A DNA stretch of 64,000 nucleotides from Tenacibaculum sp. (GCA_022448525.1 JAKVCX010000005.1:325540-389539), one strand, 5' to 3'; shown: positions 1 to 8,258, counted from the stretch's first letter. A program made the numbers and translations. Notes: a model not told the origin generated them from the sequence alone.

Positions 1-858
1 AGTAGGACATGCTCCATATGGATTGTTGAAACTGAATAAATGTGTATTGGGTTCTAAAAAAGTAATACCGTCTAATTCAAATTTATTACTAAACTCTTTA
101 CGAGAATTGTCTCCTAAGTTTTCAATCACACAAACTCCTTTTCCTTCAAAGAAAGCAGTTTGGGTAGCGTCAGCTAAACGATTGAAAAAATCTTCATCAT
201 GTTGAATGATAATTCGATCAACCACTAATTCTAGTAATTCATCTTTATAATCATCTGCAGGGAATTTATCAATTCTATAAACTTTGTCGTTAAATTTTAA
301 CCTAGCGTATCCTTGTTGAGTTAAAACTTTTAAAACGGTTGCTAAATCTCTTCCTTCAGGAATCGAAATAGGAGCTAATAATAAAAGTTTCGTGCTTTCA
401 TCTAGCTCTTTAATATGATTTATAACATCCGTAACGGTATGTTTCTTTACCTCGTTTCCTGAAATAGGAGAGAAGGTTCTTCCAATTCTTGCGTATAATA
501 ATTTTATATAATCATAAACTTCTGTTGATGTTCCAACAGTAGATCTTGGATTCGTGGAATTCACTTTCTGCTCAATGGCAATTGCAGGGGCAATTCCTTT
601 AATGTAATCTACTTTAGGTTTATGTAGTTTTCCTAAAAACTGTCGAGCATAAGATGATAGACTTTCCACGTATCTTCGCTGACCTTCCGCATACAATGTG
701 TCAAAAGCTAAAGATGATTTACCCGAACCAGATAAACCTGTTATAACAACAAATTTGTTTCTAGGAATAACAACATCTATATCTTTTAAATTGTGTAGCG
801 AGGCTCCTTTTATGATTATATTTTCTTTAGGGTCTACTTTAGAAATATCAACATTCAT
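1..858 (-). CDS. uvrA: UvrA, excinuclease ABC subunit A (N-terminal part, cut by window edge)
   Basis: The first 286 codons of the damage-recognition ATPase of nucleotide excision repair, which works with UvrB and UvrC. The start is the ATG at 858. The reading frame then stays open to the window edge. The Walker A motif GLSGSGKSS follows a typical UvrA opening, and it is followed by the family-specific stretch YAEGQRRYVESLSSYARQFL and by GIAPAIAIEQK and NPRSTVGTSTE, which belong to the insertion and zinc-binding part of the first ATPase module. The rest of the protein (usually about 940 residues) lies outside. A strong hairpin at 930-961 separates it from the minus-strand block upstream, so it is probably transcribed separately. 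The identification is secure. Which UvrA paralogue it is cannot be told from this part. Confidence 0.95.
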   Translation of the reverse strand, partial: MNVDISKVDPKENIIIKGASLHNLKDIDVVIPRNKFVVITGLSGSGKSSLAFDTLYAEGQRRYVESLSSYARQFLGKLHKPKVDYIKGIAPAIAIEQKVNSTNPRSTVGTSTEVYDYIKLLYARIGRTFSPISGNEVKKHTVTDVINHIKELDESTKLLLLAPISIPEGRDLATVLKVLTQQGYARLKFNDKVYRIDKFPADDYKDELLELVVDRIIIQHDEDFFNRLADATQTAFFEGKGVCVIENLGDNSRKEFSNKFELDGITFLEPNTHLFSFNNPYGACPT

Positions 859-924
859 ATACTCAAAAAATAAGTTGTAAAAATAAGGCTTTCTAATGTG
901 GAAAAGAAATTGAAATAGATGAAA

Positions 925-962
925 AGAAAAACTCCTTCTTTGATATTAGAAAGAAGGAGTTC
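925..962 (-). terminator. Intrinsic terminator after the 984-1940 gene
   Basis: An 11-12 bp perfect stem (AACTCCTTCTTT / AAAGAAGGAGTT) with an 8-nt loop lies 22 bp past the stop of the 318-aa gene. On the minus strand it is followed by a T-rich run. It marks the end of the accessory block and insulates uvrA. Confidence 0.85.
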
Positions 963-983
963 TGAATTAGATACGAATGTTTA

Positions 984-1940
984 TTATTCTATTAGTATAG
1001 AATTTGATTCGTATAAATCTTGAAGAGATCTGTAAACTTCACTCTTTTTCAATGAGATTGTTTTGTTGGTGATATTATCATCAATAGAATTAAGTTTTTC
1101 AATGTAGTTTTCTTCTAACTTCATTTGATCTTTTAAGAAACTATTTAGTGCACTTCCTTCTTTAAGTTCGGCAATTTGAGTTTGTACAGCTCTTGTGTAT
1201 TCTTTTAATTTGTTTGAAGTTTCGAAATATTGCTCAATACCAATTTCTTTGTTTCTGTACTGATTTAAGTTGTCTTCTGCTGCAATGTGTAGCGCATCCA
1301 AATCAAGTTGAAGTTGTTCAACTAGAGCTAATTTTCCTTCATCTTCAAACTCATCAAATGAGTAGTAAACACTATAAGCGTATAAATATGAACACATTTT
1401 CTGATCTTTGAAAAAACCTTTTTCTTGAGTCACTTGTGTGCTAACCTTAGCAAAAATTCTTAATCCTTGACCAATTGGAATTGTTTGTTCCGCTGAACTA
1501 ATTTGAATATTTGAAGTGCTACCAAATGATCTTACTAAACCTGATAAAAGGTTAAAAGTATTTGATGCGATAAGTAATCTACGGTCTTTAGATATACCTG
1601 CATTTTCATTAATTTTTTCAACATCTTCATCTACTTTAGTGCCTTCAGGAACAACAATTTCTCCTGAAACTGTTCCTATGACAGCTTCTGATATTTTATT
1701 AATAATTTCAGATAAGTTATTTAAACTCCAGGTAGAGTATGTTTGGAAATCATATTGATGACCTTCCATGTATTTTTTGTATTCCCAATTATTTTCCGAA
1801 TAAAAGTCTTTAGCTTTTTCAGATAATTGTTTTACAAAGTCACCTGATTCCTTATCCAGGTCGTTTTGAATTTCTTTTAATCTTTTGGCGTTAGCCTTGC
1901 TGTCTTGTAATAGTTTATCAACGCTTTTACTTCGTCCCAT
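984..1940 (-). CDS. Uncharacterised, mostly helical 318-aa protein
   Basis: I do not recognise this family. The protein has no signal peptide. It opens with a charged helical region (residues about 1-60, rich in K/E/D). A middle part contains a moderately hydrophobic segment (about 75-95, ISEAVIGTVSGEIVVPEG) and a second apolar stretch (about 125-170). It closes with long amphipathic helices (about 210-318) that look coiled-coil-like. Long helices around a short apolar patch also occur in alpha-pore-forming toxins, but this resemblance is only architectural. The gene is last in a four-gene minus-strand cluster, after the Ntn hydrolase. It has its own leader, which is nearly the same as the leader of the first gene of the cluster, and a strong terminator behind it. 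Its codon use and base composition do not stand out. Confidence 0.7.
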   Translation of the reverse strand: MGRSKSVDKLLQDSKANAKRLKEIQNDLDKESGDFVKQLSEKAKDFYSENNWEYKKYMEGHQYDFQTYSTWSLNNLSEIINKISEAVIGTVSGEIVVPEGTKVDEDVEKINENAGISKDRRLLIASNTFNLLSGLVRSFGSTSNIQISSAEQTIPIGQGLRIFAKVSTQVTQEKGFFKDQKMCSYLYAYSVYYSFDEFEDEGKLALVEQLQLDLDALHIAAEDNLNQYRNKEIGIEQYFETSNKLKEYTRAVQTQIAELKEGSALNSFLKDQMKLEENYIEKLNSIDDNITNKTISLKKSEVYRSLQDLYESNSILIE

Positions 1941-1949
1941 GATTTTTGT

Positions 1950-2010
1950 TTTAATGGTTAATTTTCCTACTCGTAAGGTTTTTCAGATTACACCATGTTT
2001 TTAAAGTAGT
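1950..2010 (-). repeat. 61-bp leader repeat, copy A
   Basis: This segment lies 9 bp before the ATG of the 318-aa gene. It matches the segment at 4053-4113 at 50 of 61 positions with no gap. The best-kept core, read on the minus strand, is CCTTAYGAGTAGGAA followed by ATTAACCATTAAA. Both copies sit at almost the same distance from a start codon, so a shared 5' untranslated or regulatory element is likely. Only 29 bp separate this copy from the preceding stop codon, so any separate promoter would overlap the end of the hydrolase gene. Confidence 0.8.
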
Positions 2011-2039
2011 AACATCTCTACTTAGTTTTGAAAGTATTG

Positions 2040-3128
2040 TTATACGAATATTTCAACATTCTTAGCTACGAATGGATCGGCAGTTTCTTCAAAGTTTTTA
2101 TTTTGATAGCCGTATAATTCGTAATTAATAATTTCACCTTCACTTTCAGAAATTACAATGAGTTTCGAGACAGGTGACGGAAATTCATTGATCTTGTTCA
2201 AATCCATGTAAATATTCCCCATACATCTAGCATTACAGAAATAATAGGTTAGGTTTTTATTACTAGCAACTGTAGTCCAAAGAGTTTGTGCAATGTTTGG
2301 GAAGCCATTTACATAATAATCGAAGTTTACCGGTACAGAAGCATTCATAACTACAGATTTAGATTGAGTTAAGGAATCAGCAGTGTCTTTGCTCTTCGTT
2401 AAATGATTCAAGTAAAACGATGCTCTCGCAAATCTATCAGATGGAAATGGTCCGCCAGGAAGTGTGTTACTTGGAAAGTTGTTGCCTTCTTTGTTCCATT
2501 GCCATCTCCAATATTGATTCAATTCAATTTGTTTCGCATATGAAGGTTCATTTGTCATAACTCTAAATTCTTCATTATGATAAATCTTGTAATTTCCTTC
2601 ATGAACTTCTATAATTGCTGAGTCACCAAATCTATCTGATACTGATAAATGTAAAGAAGCTGCTTTATCTGTTCCTGGAACTTTACCTCCAATTAATTGT
2701 ATTTGGACCTCTGAATTACTACTAAAAGCTTTTACAACTTCATCAACAGAACAACAAGTATCTAATACGAACTGTACCCAACGTAGTACATCTAAATTTT
2801 TACACGAACTTCCATCTTTTCTTTCGTAAGATGCATTACTGTCATATAGTAAATTAGCCACTAAACCAGCCGAATTTATTCCGTCAGAAGCACCAAAAGG
2901 AGCTTCGGTTCCAACCATTGTTACAATACTGCTGTATTGTGCCTCCCATAATAGAGAGTGTTCATCTTGGATAGCTGTTCCACACTTAATCATTTCTTCA
3001 TCCGGAGTTACTCTAAAAGTAAATATTGTTGTTGGCATTTGAGTAGCCCAGTCCATATTTCTGGCAGTTGTAAGAAATTCGTGCTCGTTTTTCTCGTTTT
3101 TAAAATTGTTAAATACTCTGGTACACAT
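2040..3128 (-). CDS. Choloylglycine hydrolase / penicillin V acylase family Ntn hydrolase
   Basis: Predicted linear-amide C-N hydrolase of the family that includes bile-salt hydrolases, penicillin V acylases and some N-acyl-homoserine-lactone acylases. The protein starts MCTRVF, so removal of Met exposes Cys2 as the N-terminal nucleophile. R23 and D26 in ARNMDWA, the Asn in VMTNEPSYA and the Arg in PSDRFARAS fit the other family catalytic positions. At 362 residues it has a normal length. There is no signal peptide, so it is expected in the cytoplasm. It lies third in a cluster, 18 bp after the 181-aa gene and 99 bp before the helical 318-aa gene. A marine bacterium is unlikely to meet bile salts, so an acylated signal, lipid amide or peptide substrate is more plausible, but the sequence does not say which. 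Confidence 0.88.
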   Translation of the reverse strand: MCTRVFNNFKNEKNEHEFLTTARNMDWATQMPTTIFTFRVTPDEEMIKCGTAIQDEHSLLWEAQYSSIVTMVGTEAPFGASDGINSAGLVANLLYDSNASYERKDGSSCKNLDVLRWVQFVLDTCCSVDEVVKAFSSNSEVQIQLIGGKVPGTDKAASLHLSVSDRFGDSAIIEVHEGNYKIYHNEEFRVMTNEPSYAKQIELNQYWRWQWNKEGNNFPSNTLPGGPFPSDRFARASFYLNHLTKSKDTADSLTQSKSVVMNASVPVNFDYYVNGFPNIAQTLWTTVASNKNLTYYFCNARCMGNIYMDLNKINEFPSPVSKLIVISESEGEIINYELYGYQNKNFEETADPFVAKNVEIFV

Positions 3129-3146
3129 AATTTTTGTTTTTTAGAT

Positions 3147-3692
3147 TTAAATTGAAATAATATTCATACTCATTGATGAAACATCGCCGGCAAAAACAGT
3201 AAAGGTCACTTTAGCTTTTAATAGATTACCTTGATTGAAGTTTTGCCCGATAATTGAAAGTATTCCTGCAGGAAAATCGTTTATAGTAGTCATATTAGGA
3301 CCACCAATCCACCAGTTGTTTCTTAAGGCAGCTGTGCTTCCTTGTGCAATAATGATATCCACTCCTGAATAAGATTTTCCTCCATGAGTGAAACTCATAG
3401 TTCCTTTACAAGCAAAATTCAATTTTGATGGAAGTTTGTCGATAGTTTGGCAACCAATTGCTGATCCATTTTCAATTGACTCTTTAAACCATTTTGCGAC
3501 ATCGCTTGATTTTTTACGACCGGCTTTTACAGTTATTATTGCACTGTCGTCTTTTGTTTTGGTAGTTACGCCACTCCAAGGCTGTCCTTTGGTAATACTG
3601 TAGTCAACGTTTTTTGTTTCACCTACAGTGAATTTAAAGTCTGATAGACCTACCATTTTTAGCGTAAATTTGTTGTCGTGTTCTTTGCTCAT
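3147..3692 (-). CDS. Uncharacterised 181-aa protein of the Ntn-hydrolase cluster
   Basis: Not recognised. The protein has no signal peptide or membrane segment. Its alternating polar and apolar pattern, and runs such as SAIITVKAG, SGVDIIIAQG and KAKVTFTVFAG, suggest a mostly beta fold. A glycine- and tryptophan-rich motif, NNWWIGGPNM, lies near residue 130. It follows the 108-aa gene by 22 bp and precedes the hydrolase by 18 bp, so the three are very probably one transcript. It may be a binding or structural partner of the neighbouring proteins; that is an inference from position only. Confidence 0.65.
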   Translation of the reverse strand: MSKEHDNKFTLKMVGLSDFKFTVGETKNVDYSITKGQPWSGVTTKTKDDSAIITVKAGRKKSSDVAKWFKESIENGSAIGCQTIDKLPSKLNFACKGTMSFTHGGKSYSGVDIIIAQGSTAALRNNWWIGGPNMTTINDFPAGILSIIGQNFNQGNLLKAKVTFTVFAGDVSSMSMNIISI

Positions 3693-3714
3693 TTCGAAAG
3701 TATTTAATTGATTA

Positions 3715-4041
3715 TTAAAAGTTTTTTACACAAGAGCCACTTTCATTTGGAGTAACTTTAAAATAGTCATTCCCAACAGATATAACAACGGGTCCACTTT
3801 GATCTTTATCATAGAAAGCACAATCTTTGCTTCCTCTTCTTATTTTGTTATCCTGAATGTAATCGTAATACCAAGTATCTTTTGTGCCTGCTCCAGAAGA
3901 GAAACTCTTTGAGTCGGTTCTTTCACCAGGAGCTAGGTTGTTGAAAGTAATTCGACATTTAGCACGATCATGATAAGTTACATTTCCAGAAATAGGATAT
4001 TTAGATTTATTAATTACATAAAATTCACCTTTAGTTGACAT
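3715..4041 (-). CDS. Uncharacterised 108-aa beta-rich protein, first gene of the effector cluster
   Basis: Not recognised. The short, leaderless protein has an expected beta-sandwich pattern (EFYVINKSKYPISGNVTYH near the start, PVVISVGNDYFKV near the end) and three cysteines (in AKCRI, KDCAF and GSCVKNF). The phrase about naturally soft polar chains, PGERTDSKSFSSGAGT, looks like an exposed loop. It is the first gene after the response regulator. Leader copy B sits just before it. The 242-bp space upstream is the best place for a promoter of the cluster. Confidence 0.65.
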   Translation of the reverse strand: MSTKGEFYVINKSKYPISGNVTYHDRAKCRITFNNLAPGERTDSKSFSSGAGTKDTWYYDYIQDNKIRRGSKDCAFYDKDQSGPVVISVGNDYFKVTPNESGSCVKNF

Positions 4042-4052
4042 GTTCTTAATGA

Positions 4053-4113
4053 TTTAATGGTTAATATTCCTACTCATAAGGCTTTTCGGGTTCCGCCTCG
4101 TTTTTATGGTAGT
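4053..4113 (-). repeat. 61-bp leader repeat, copy B
   Basis: Partner of the copy at 1950-2010 (50 of 61 identical, ungapped). It ends 12 bp from the ATG of the 108-aa gene. Read on the minus strand it contains CCTTATGAGTAGGAATATT, and it is richer in G and C than its surroundings. A further six-base match (GTAGAG) occurs just upstream in both copies with slightly different spacing. This could be a binding site of the adjacent LytTR regulator or an mRNA leader structure. Confidence 0.8.
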
Positions 4114-4283
4114 TTCTGAACTCTACAAATATTGAAAGAACTAAATAGCGCTATTAGTTAATTTCAGTACGAAACTACTTTTGAAAGAGGTGTCAGATGA
4201 ATTGAATGTAGTGAGTGAGGAATTTTATGTTGTGAAATCGGGGGGAAAATACAGGAGAGTATGAAAGCTCAATTTAGAATGTG

Positions 4284-5030
4284 TTATTTTAGAATAGCCA
4301 ATTCTTTAATGGTAGCTCTGTAGGAATCACTAAATGATATTAGATGATTGTTTTGAAGGAGTAAAGTGTTTTTAGAAAGTGAAATTTCTTCAATTCTATT
4401 AGTGTTAACAATATGTTTCCTGTGAACTTGGCGGAAAAAATCTTGTATTAAGTACTCATGGACTTTACTTAAGGAAATTTGAATGACAAATTTCTCTTTA
4501 ATGGTTATGATATTACAGTATCTGTTTTCTACTTCAATGTAAATAATGTCTGATAGCTTTACTTTTTTCAGAATACTTTTCTTTTTTATAAACAGATAAG
4601 TATGAGCAATAATAGTGTCTTCTTCCTTACTGGCAAATACATTTAATTGACCGTAAAACTTTTCAATGGCCATTTCAATGGCATATATTAATTCGAACTC
4701 ATTAAATGGTTTTAATAAATACCTGAATGGATTAGTGAGTTTTGCTCTTTCAAAAATATTACGGTCTTTTGATGAGGTTAAAAAAAGAAAAGGTTTTAAA
4801 GAGTTAGGCACGGTAGAAATGGTTTCAGCAAACGCAATTCCTTCTGGATTATCACCTAAGAAAATATCTATAATTACTAAATCAATGGAGTTTTTGTAAT
4901 AGCTTGTAAGTGCGTCTTTGTAGTTTCGAGCAACATCAATAATATTATAATTGTAGTTTTCTAAAGTTGAAACTAAATCTTCTATGACTTCTTCATTGTC
5001 TTCAATAATTAAAATGTTCAAGTTCTCCAT
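4284..5030 (-). CDS. LytTR-type response regulator
   Basis: A DNA-binding regulator of 248 residues with an N-terminal receiver domain (about 1-125) and a C-terminal LytTR domain (about 145-245). The receiver shows the acidic pocket (IIEDNEE), phospho-acceptor D55 in IIDIF, T85 in FLTSSKD and K107 in LLKPF. The LytTR part has the usual IIYIEVENRYCNIIT and FFRQVHRKHIVNTNRI signatures. Its ATG overlaps the kinase stop codon (TAATG at 5028-5032), so the pair is translationally coupled. It lies directly upstream of the unknown/Ntn-hydrolase cluster, which makes that cluster the obvious candidate regulon. Confidence 0.92.
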   Translation of the reverse strand: MENLNILIIEDNEEVIEDLVSTLENYNYNIIDVARNYKDALTSYYKNSIDLVIIDIFLGDNPEGIAFAETISTVPNSLKPFLFLTSSKDRNIFERAKLTNPFRYLLKPFNEFELIYAIEMAIEKFYGQLNVFASKEEDTIIAHTYLFIKKKSILKKVKLSDIIYIEVENRYCNIITIKEKFVIQISLSKVHEYLIQDFFRQVHRKHIVNTNRIEEISLSKNTLLLQNNHLISFSDSYRATIKELAILK

Positions 5031-6763
5031 TACAATGCAGTTTTTTGAAGCCCAATAATTATTGTCGTACCATGATTCAATTTACTCTCAATATGGAATG
5101 TGGCATTATTTTTTGTTATTAATGATTTGCAGAGTTCAATTCCTAATCCCGTTCCAATTTCTTTTTGATTGATCTTTTTATTTAAAAGTGTTTTGTTAGA
5201 TATAAGTTTATCTACAGTTGTTTCATTCATACCAATACCGTTGTCGGATATTTTAAGGTAAATCTTGTTTTTATCTTCAAAAACGAATGAAGAACATTCA
5301 ATTTTTCCTTTTTCACCTGTAAACTTTATGGCATTGTCGAGAATATTTCGCAGAATAATTTTTAGAGAGTCTAAGTCTGCATTGACAAATGAAGGTTGTT
5401 CTACATTATTAATGAATGTTAGGTTTTTATTCTCAAAGAGCGGTTTATAATTAAACTCTATTTGCTGAATAACATTATGAAGCTCGATAGGTTCTATTTG
5501 AAAGTATAATTGTTGTGTTTGTAATGTTGACCAATGTAATAGGTTTTCTAATAAGTTATAGGTAGATGTTGCTACTGAAGCATTTTTATTAGCAATATTC
5601 TCGACTTCTTCGTAGTTTTTTTTATTAATATTTTTGATCAATTTAGCATTGCTTTTTGCCATTAAATTAACAGAAGAACGTAAATCATGACTCACAATTG
5701 AAAATAATTTGTCTTTGGTTTTATTAAGCAGGCCAAGTTCTTGCTTTTGTTCAGTAATTATTTTATGACTTTTACTTTTTTGTAGGTATAAATAGCTTCC
5801 TAGTATTAATAGTAATACAGCTGAAATTAAAGAAATGATAAGCTTTTCTCGTTGACTAGATTTTAATCTATTTTCAGTTTCTAAAATTCGGATCTCTTTT
5901 TCCTTTTCGTTAACGGCGAGTTTTTTTTCAAACTGAGCTACATTCCATATTTTTTGTTGGTTATTAATTGAGTCCTTCCAATTTTCGTGTTCCTTTCTAT
6001 AAGCTAAAGCTTTGGTTAAGTCTTTTCTGTTTTCTTCAACAACCGACATGTTTAATGCCGCTTTTCGTTTAATTTCATGATCATTTGTTAGCAAAGAAAG
6101 TTTATATGCTTTTTCAAAATAAGGGACGGCTAAATCATCTTTCCACTGCTCATAATACACATTGGCTAAATCCATGAAAGAGCCAATTAAAAATATAGTA
6201 TCATTTTCTTTTTTTTGAAGTTCAATACTCTTATTTAAATAATTTTCAGCTTTCTTAAAGTTTTTTAAATGAAAGTGAGAAATACCAATATCATGAATAA
6301 CGGTACTTTGTTTGAAATTTAATGGCCGTGTTTTTGGAAATTCATTTAAGGATTCAAAGTATCCGATAGCTTTTTTAAATTCGTTCTTTTCAAGAGCCAT
6401 ACCTCCAAGATTTCTTACAACATTTGCATAGAAAGGGAAGGTTTTATTAATGTTCATGTAGTTCTTTTTCGCTTCATCAAACATTTTTTTCTTCATAAAA
6501 CTAAATCCCCTCATATAATATAAATAAGGTAGTAGTTCTCTGTTTTTTAGAGCCATTTTAGCTTTTGAAGAATTAATTAAAACAGAATCCCATTCTTGAA
6601 GAACAAACCATTTTTTTGTTTTTTCAAGATTTTTATCTGCTACATTCAAAGAGTCAATTTTTTTTTCTAGTTCTATTATTGCTTGATTTGATTGAACTTG
6701 AGATAAAATTGAGTAACTAAAAAATAGACACGTTATTAAAAAAAATGTCTTTTTTTGAAACAT
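5030..6763 (-). CDS. TPR-containing sensor histidine kinase
   Basis: Membrane kinase of 577 residues, partner of the following regulator. The chosen start at 6763 gives a signal peptide (MFQKKTFFLITCLFF...) and leaves the upstream gene free; longer frames would overlap that gene. A periplasmic part with several TPR-like helical pairs (about 30-270) and a coiled coil comes before one membrane segment (about 309-328). The HisKA domain follows with its H box SHDLRSS (H359). The HATPase domain has an N box (RNILDNAIKFT), G1 (DNGIGM) and G2 (GTGLGIEL). This is the common Bacteroidota TPR-kinase architecture. The stop overlaps the regulator start by one base. Confidence 0.92.
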   Translation of the reverse strand: MFQKKTFFLITCLFFSYSILSQVQSNQAIIELEKKIDSLNVADKNLEKTKKWFVLQEWDSVLINSSKAKMALKNRELLPYLYYMRGFSFMKKKMFDEAKKNYMNINKTFPFYANVVRNLGGMALEKNEFKKAIGYFESLNEFPKTRPLNFKQSTVIHDIGISHFHLKNFKKAENYLNKSIELQKKENDTIFLIGSFMDLANVYYEQWKDDLAVPYFEKAYKLSLLTNDHEIKRKAALNMSVVEENRKDLTKALAYRKEHENWKDSINNQQKIWNVAQFEKKLAVNEKEKEIRILETENRLKSSQREKLIISLISAVLLLILGSYLYLQKSKSHKIITEQKQELGLLNKTKDKLFSIVSHDLRSSVNLMAKSNAKLIKNINKKNYEEVENIANKNASVATSTYNLLENLLHWSTLQTQQLYFQIEPIELHNVIQQIEFNYKPLFENKNLTFINNVEQPSFVNADLDSLKIILRNILDNAIKFTGEKGKIECSSFVFEDKNKIYLKISDNGIGMNETTVDKLISNKTLLNKKINQKEIGTGLGIELCKSLITKNNATFHIESKLNHGTTIIIGLQKTAL

Positions 6764-6782
6764 AAAAAGTAGCTGTAAAATA

Positions 6783-7286
6783 TTAATTGGTAGTTTGAAC
6801 AGTAGTTTCAGTCCCTCTAGATGTTTTTGGATCAATATCCCAAACAAAACTCTGTACAATTTTAATATCTTCTAAATTTATGTTTTCAGGAATTCCTACG
6901 GTAGTATTTGTTCTAAAATTTACCGTGTAGGCATGGTAAGTACCATCTTTAGTTGCATGATTTTGCAGTTCGTAACAAACCTTTTCATCATTCGTGTGAA
7001 GAAAAAATTGGAGTTTAGGTTTTCCATAATTACTAATTGAAAACAATTGATTAACCACTAAATGATGTCCAGTCAATATGTAATTAGAATCTACGAAAAA
7101 GAGCATTTTTACCTCAATAAATCCATCTTTCAATTTAGCTTCTACAAGCGAAGGTAATGGGTCTTCGAAGTTGTTTTCGAAAGTGAATTGTCCTGACTTT
7201 GTAACTGGGATTTCAATTGGCTGCTCGTTATGAGATAACGTTATTCCCGGAGGGAAAATAAGGTTTTGATCAGTAGTGGTTTCCAT
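6783..7286 (-). CDS. Uncharacterised 167-aa protein upstream of the two-component pair
   Basis: Not recognised. It has no signal peptide or membrane segment. The sequence is beta-rich with aromatic residues, and it ends in a Thr-rich tail (SRGTETTVQTTN). It is the first gene of a three-gene run with the kinase (19 bp gap) and regulator. A match to the -7 promoter element lies about 50 bp upstream. Its size and style resemble the small proteins in the regulated cluster downstream, so it may be a member of the same system encoded beside its regulators. This is inference from position. Confidence 0.65.
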   Translation of the reverse strand: METTTDQNLIFPPGITLSHNEQPIEIPVTKSGQFTFENNFEDPLPSLVEAKLKDGFIEVKMLFFVDSNYILTGHHLVVNQLFSISNYGKPKLQFFLHTNDEKVCYELQNHATKDGTYHAYTVNFRTNTTVGIPENINLEDIKIVQSFVWDIDPKTSRGTETTVQTTN

Positions 7287-7673
7287 TTGTTATTGGTGAT
7301 TTTATTAAGTTCGGGGTTACGTGTATTAAATGTACAAATTTATTTTATCCAAACAAAAGTGTGGTCATGTTAAAAGGTTAATTCTAGTCTGTTGTTTCTT
7401 TTTAACTACTGGTTCATAGTTGTTTATGTTAGGTTGTTTTGATATAAATTAAATTAAGAAGGCCAAATTGTAAATAAAGTGTGATTTTTTAATAGTTTTT
7501 TTAATTTTTACATTATTTTTTAGATAATATTTGGTTTTCTTAAGAGAAAAACACATATTTGTCTAATATTTTAATTATTAAACCGTTAGGCCTATAGGTA
7601 AAAACTACTTTTAAAATTATTATGTAATCCCAATTGAAGAGTCGTGTACTGTTCATTGTATAAAAGTAGAATT
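7287..7673. other. 387-bp AT-rich intergenic region between divergent genes
   Basis: Non-coding spacer between the divergent 167-aa gene and the ECF sigma gene. It should hold promoters for both directions. A -7-like element faces left (7335-7342). A short palindrome centred on CCTATAGG lies near 7590, within a longer AGGCCTATAGG stretch. I see no RNA gene or further open frame. Confidence 0.6.
7335..7342 (-). promoter_or_regulatory. Candidate -7 element for the 167-aa gene and two-component operon
   Basis: On the minus strand this reads TAAATTTG, a perfect fit to the Bacteroidota -7 consensus TAnnTTTG. It lies 49 bp before the ATG at 7286. No TTG-type -33 element is found at the proper distance, so the call is weak. 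Confidence 0.35.
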
Positions 7674-8258
7674 ATGTTTAGGAATCAATGTGACGATAGC
7701 GTTTTAGTTAAAGAGTATATCAATGGAAAAGAAGTTGCTCTAGAACTTCTCATAAAGAAACACCAGCAAAGAATTTTTAGTTTTATTTATAGTAAAGTTC
7801 AAGATAGAGATATCACGGAAGATGTATTTCAGGATACTTTCATTAAGGTAATTAGAACACTAAAGAAAGGTAATTATAACGAAGAAGGAAAGTTTTTACC
7901 TTGGGTAATGAGAATTGCTCATAACTTGGTTATTGATCATTTTAGAAAGAATAATCGTATGCCAAAATTCAATAACTCTGATGAGTTCGATATTTTTTCA
8001 ATTATTAGTGATAATGCTTTAAATGCTGAAAAACGTATTATTAAAGATCAGATATTGAGTGATGTAAGAAATTTAATAGAAGAATTACCTGAAGAGCAGA
8101 AAGAAGTGTTAAAAATGCGTATGTATATGGATATGAGTTTCAACGAAATTTCTGAATGTACAGGTGTTAGTATAAATACAGCATTAGGAAGAATGCGTTA
8201 TGCATTAATTAATTTGAGAAAGGTTATTGAGAAAAATAAAATTATTTTAGTTAATTAA
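7674..8258 (+). CDS. ECF-type RNA polymerase sigma factor
   Basis: A sigma-70 family protein of 194 residues. Region 2 (QDRDITEDVFQDTFIKVIR, then WVMRIAHNLVIDHFRK) binds core polymerase and the -10 region; region 4 (about 130-185: PEEQKEVLKMRMYM, then the helix-turn-helix FNEISECTGVSINTALGRM) binds -35 DNA. The start at 7674 (MFRNQCDDSV) is preferred to an ATG ten codons upstream because it gives the usual short N-terminus. No anti-sigma gene lies beside it. This form is widespread and conserved in Flavobacteriaceae, and a conserved-looking 47-aa gene follows in the same direction. Confidence 0.93.
   Translation: MFRNQCDDSVLVKEYINGKEVALELLIKKHQQRIFSFIYSKVQDRDITEDVFQDTFIKVIRTLKKGNYNEEGKFLPWVMRIAHNLVIDHFRKNNRMPKFNNSDEFDIFSIISDNALNAEKRIIKDQILSDVRNLIEELPEEQKEVLKMRMYMDMSFNEISECTGVSINTALGRMRYALINLRKVIEKNKIILVN

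Noticed and set aside
984-1940. Reading the 318-aa helical protein as a definite alpha-pore-forming toxin
   Set aside because: Only the general layout (long helices around a short apolar stretch) fits. No family motif is recognisable, so it was kept as uncharacterised.
7287-7330. A third copy of the 61-bp leader before the 167-aa gene
   Set aside because: A few short matches (CCCGAA, ACCAATAA) occur, but they do not align over length or at the same spacing. This is within chance for AT-rich DNA.
7580-7600. The AGGCCTATAGG palindrome as an operator
   Set aside because: It is short and has no regulator or second copy linked to it. Chance occurrence is likely.
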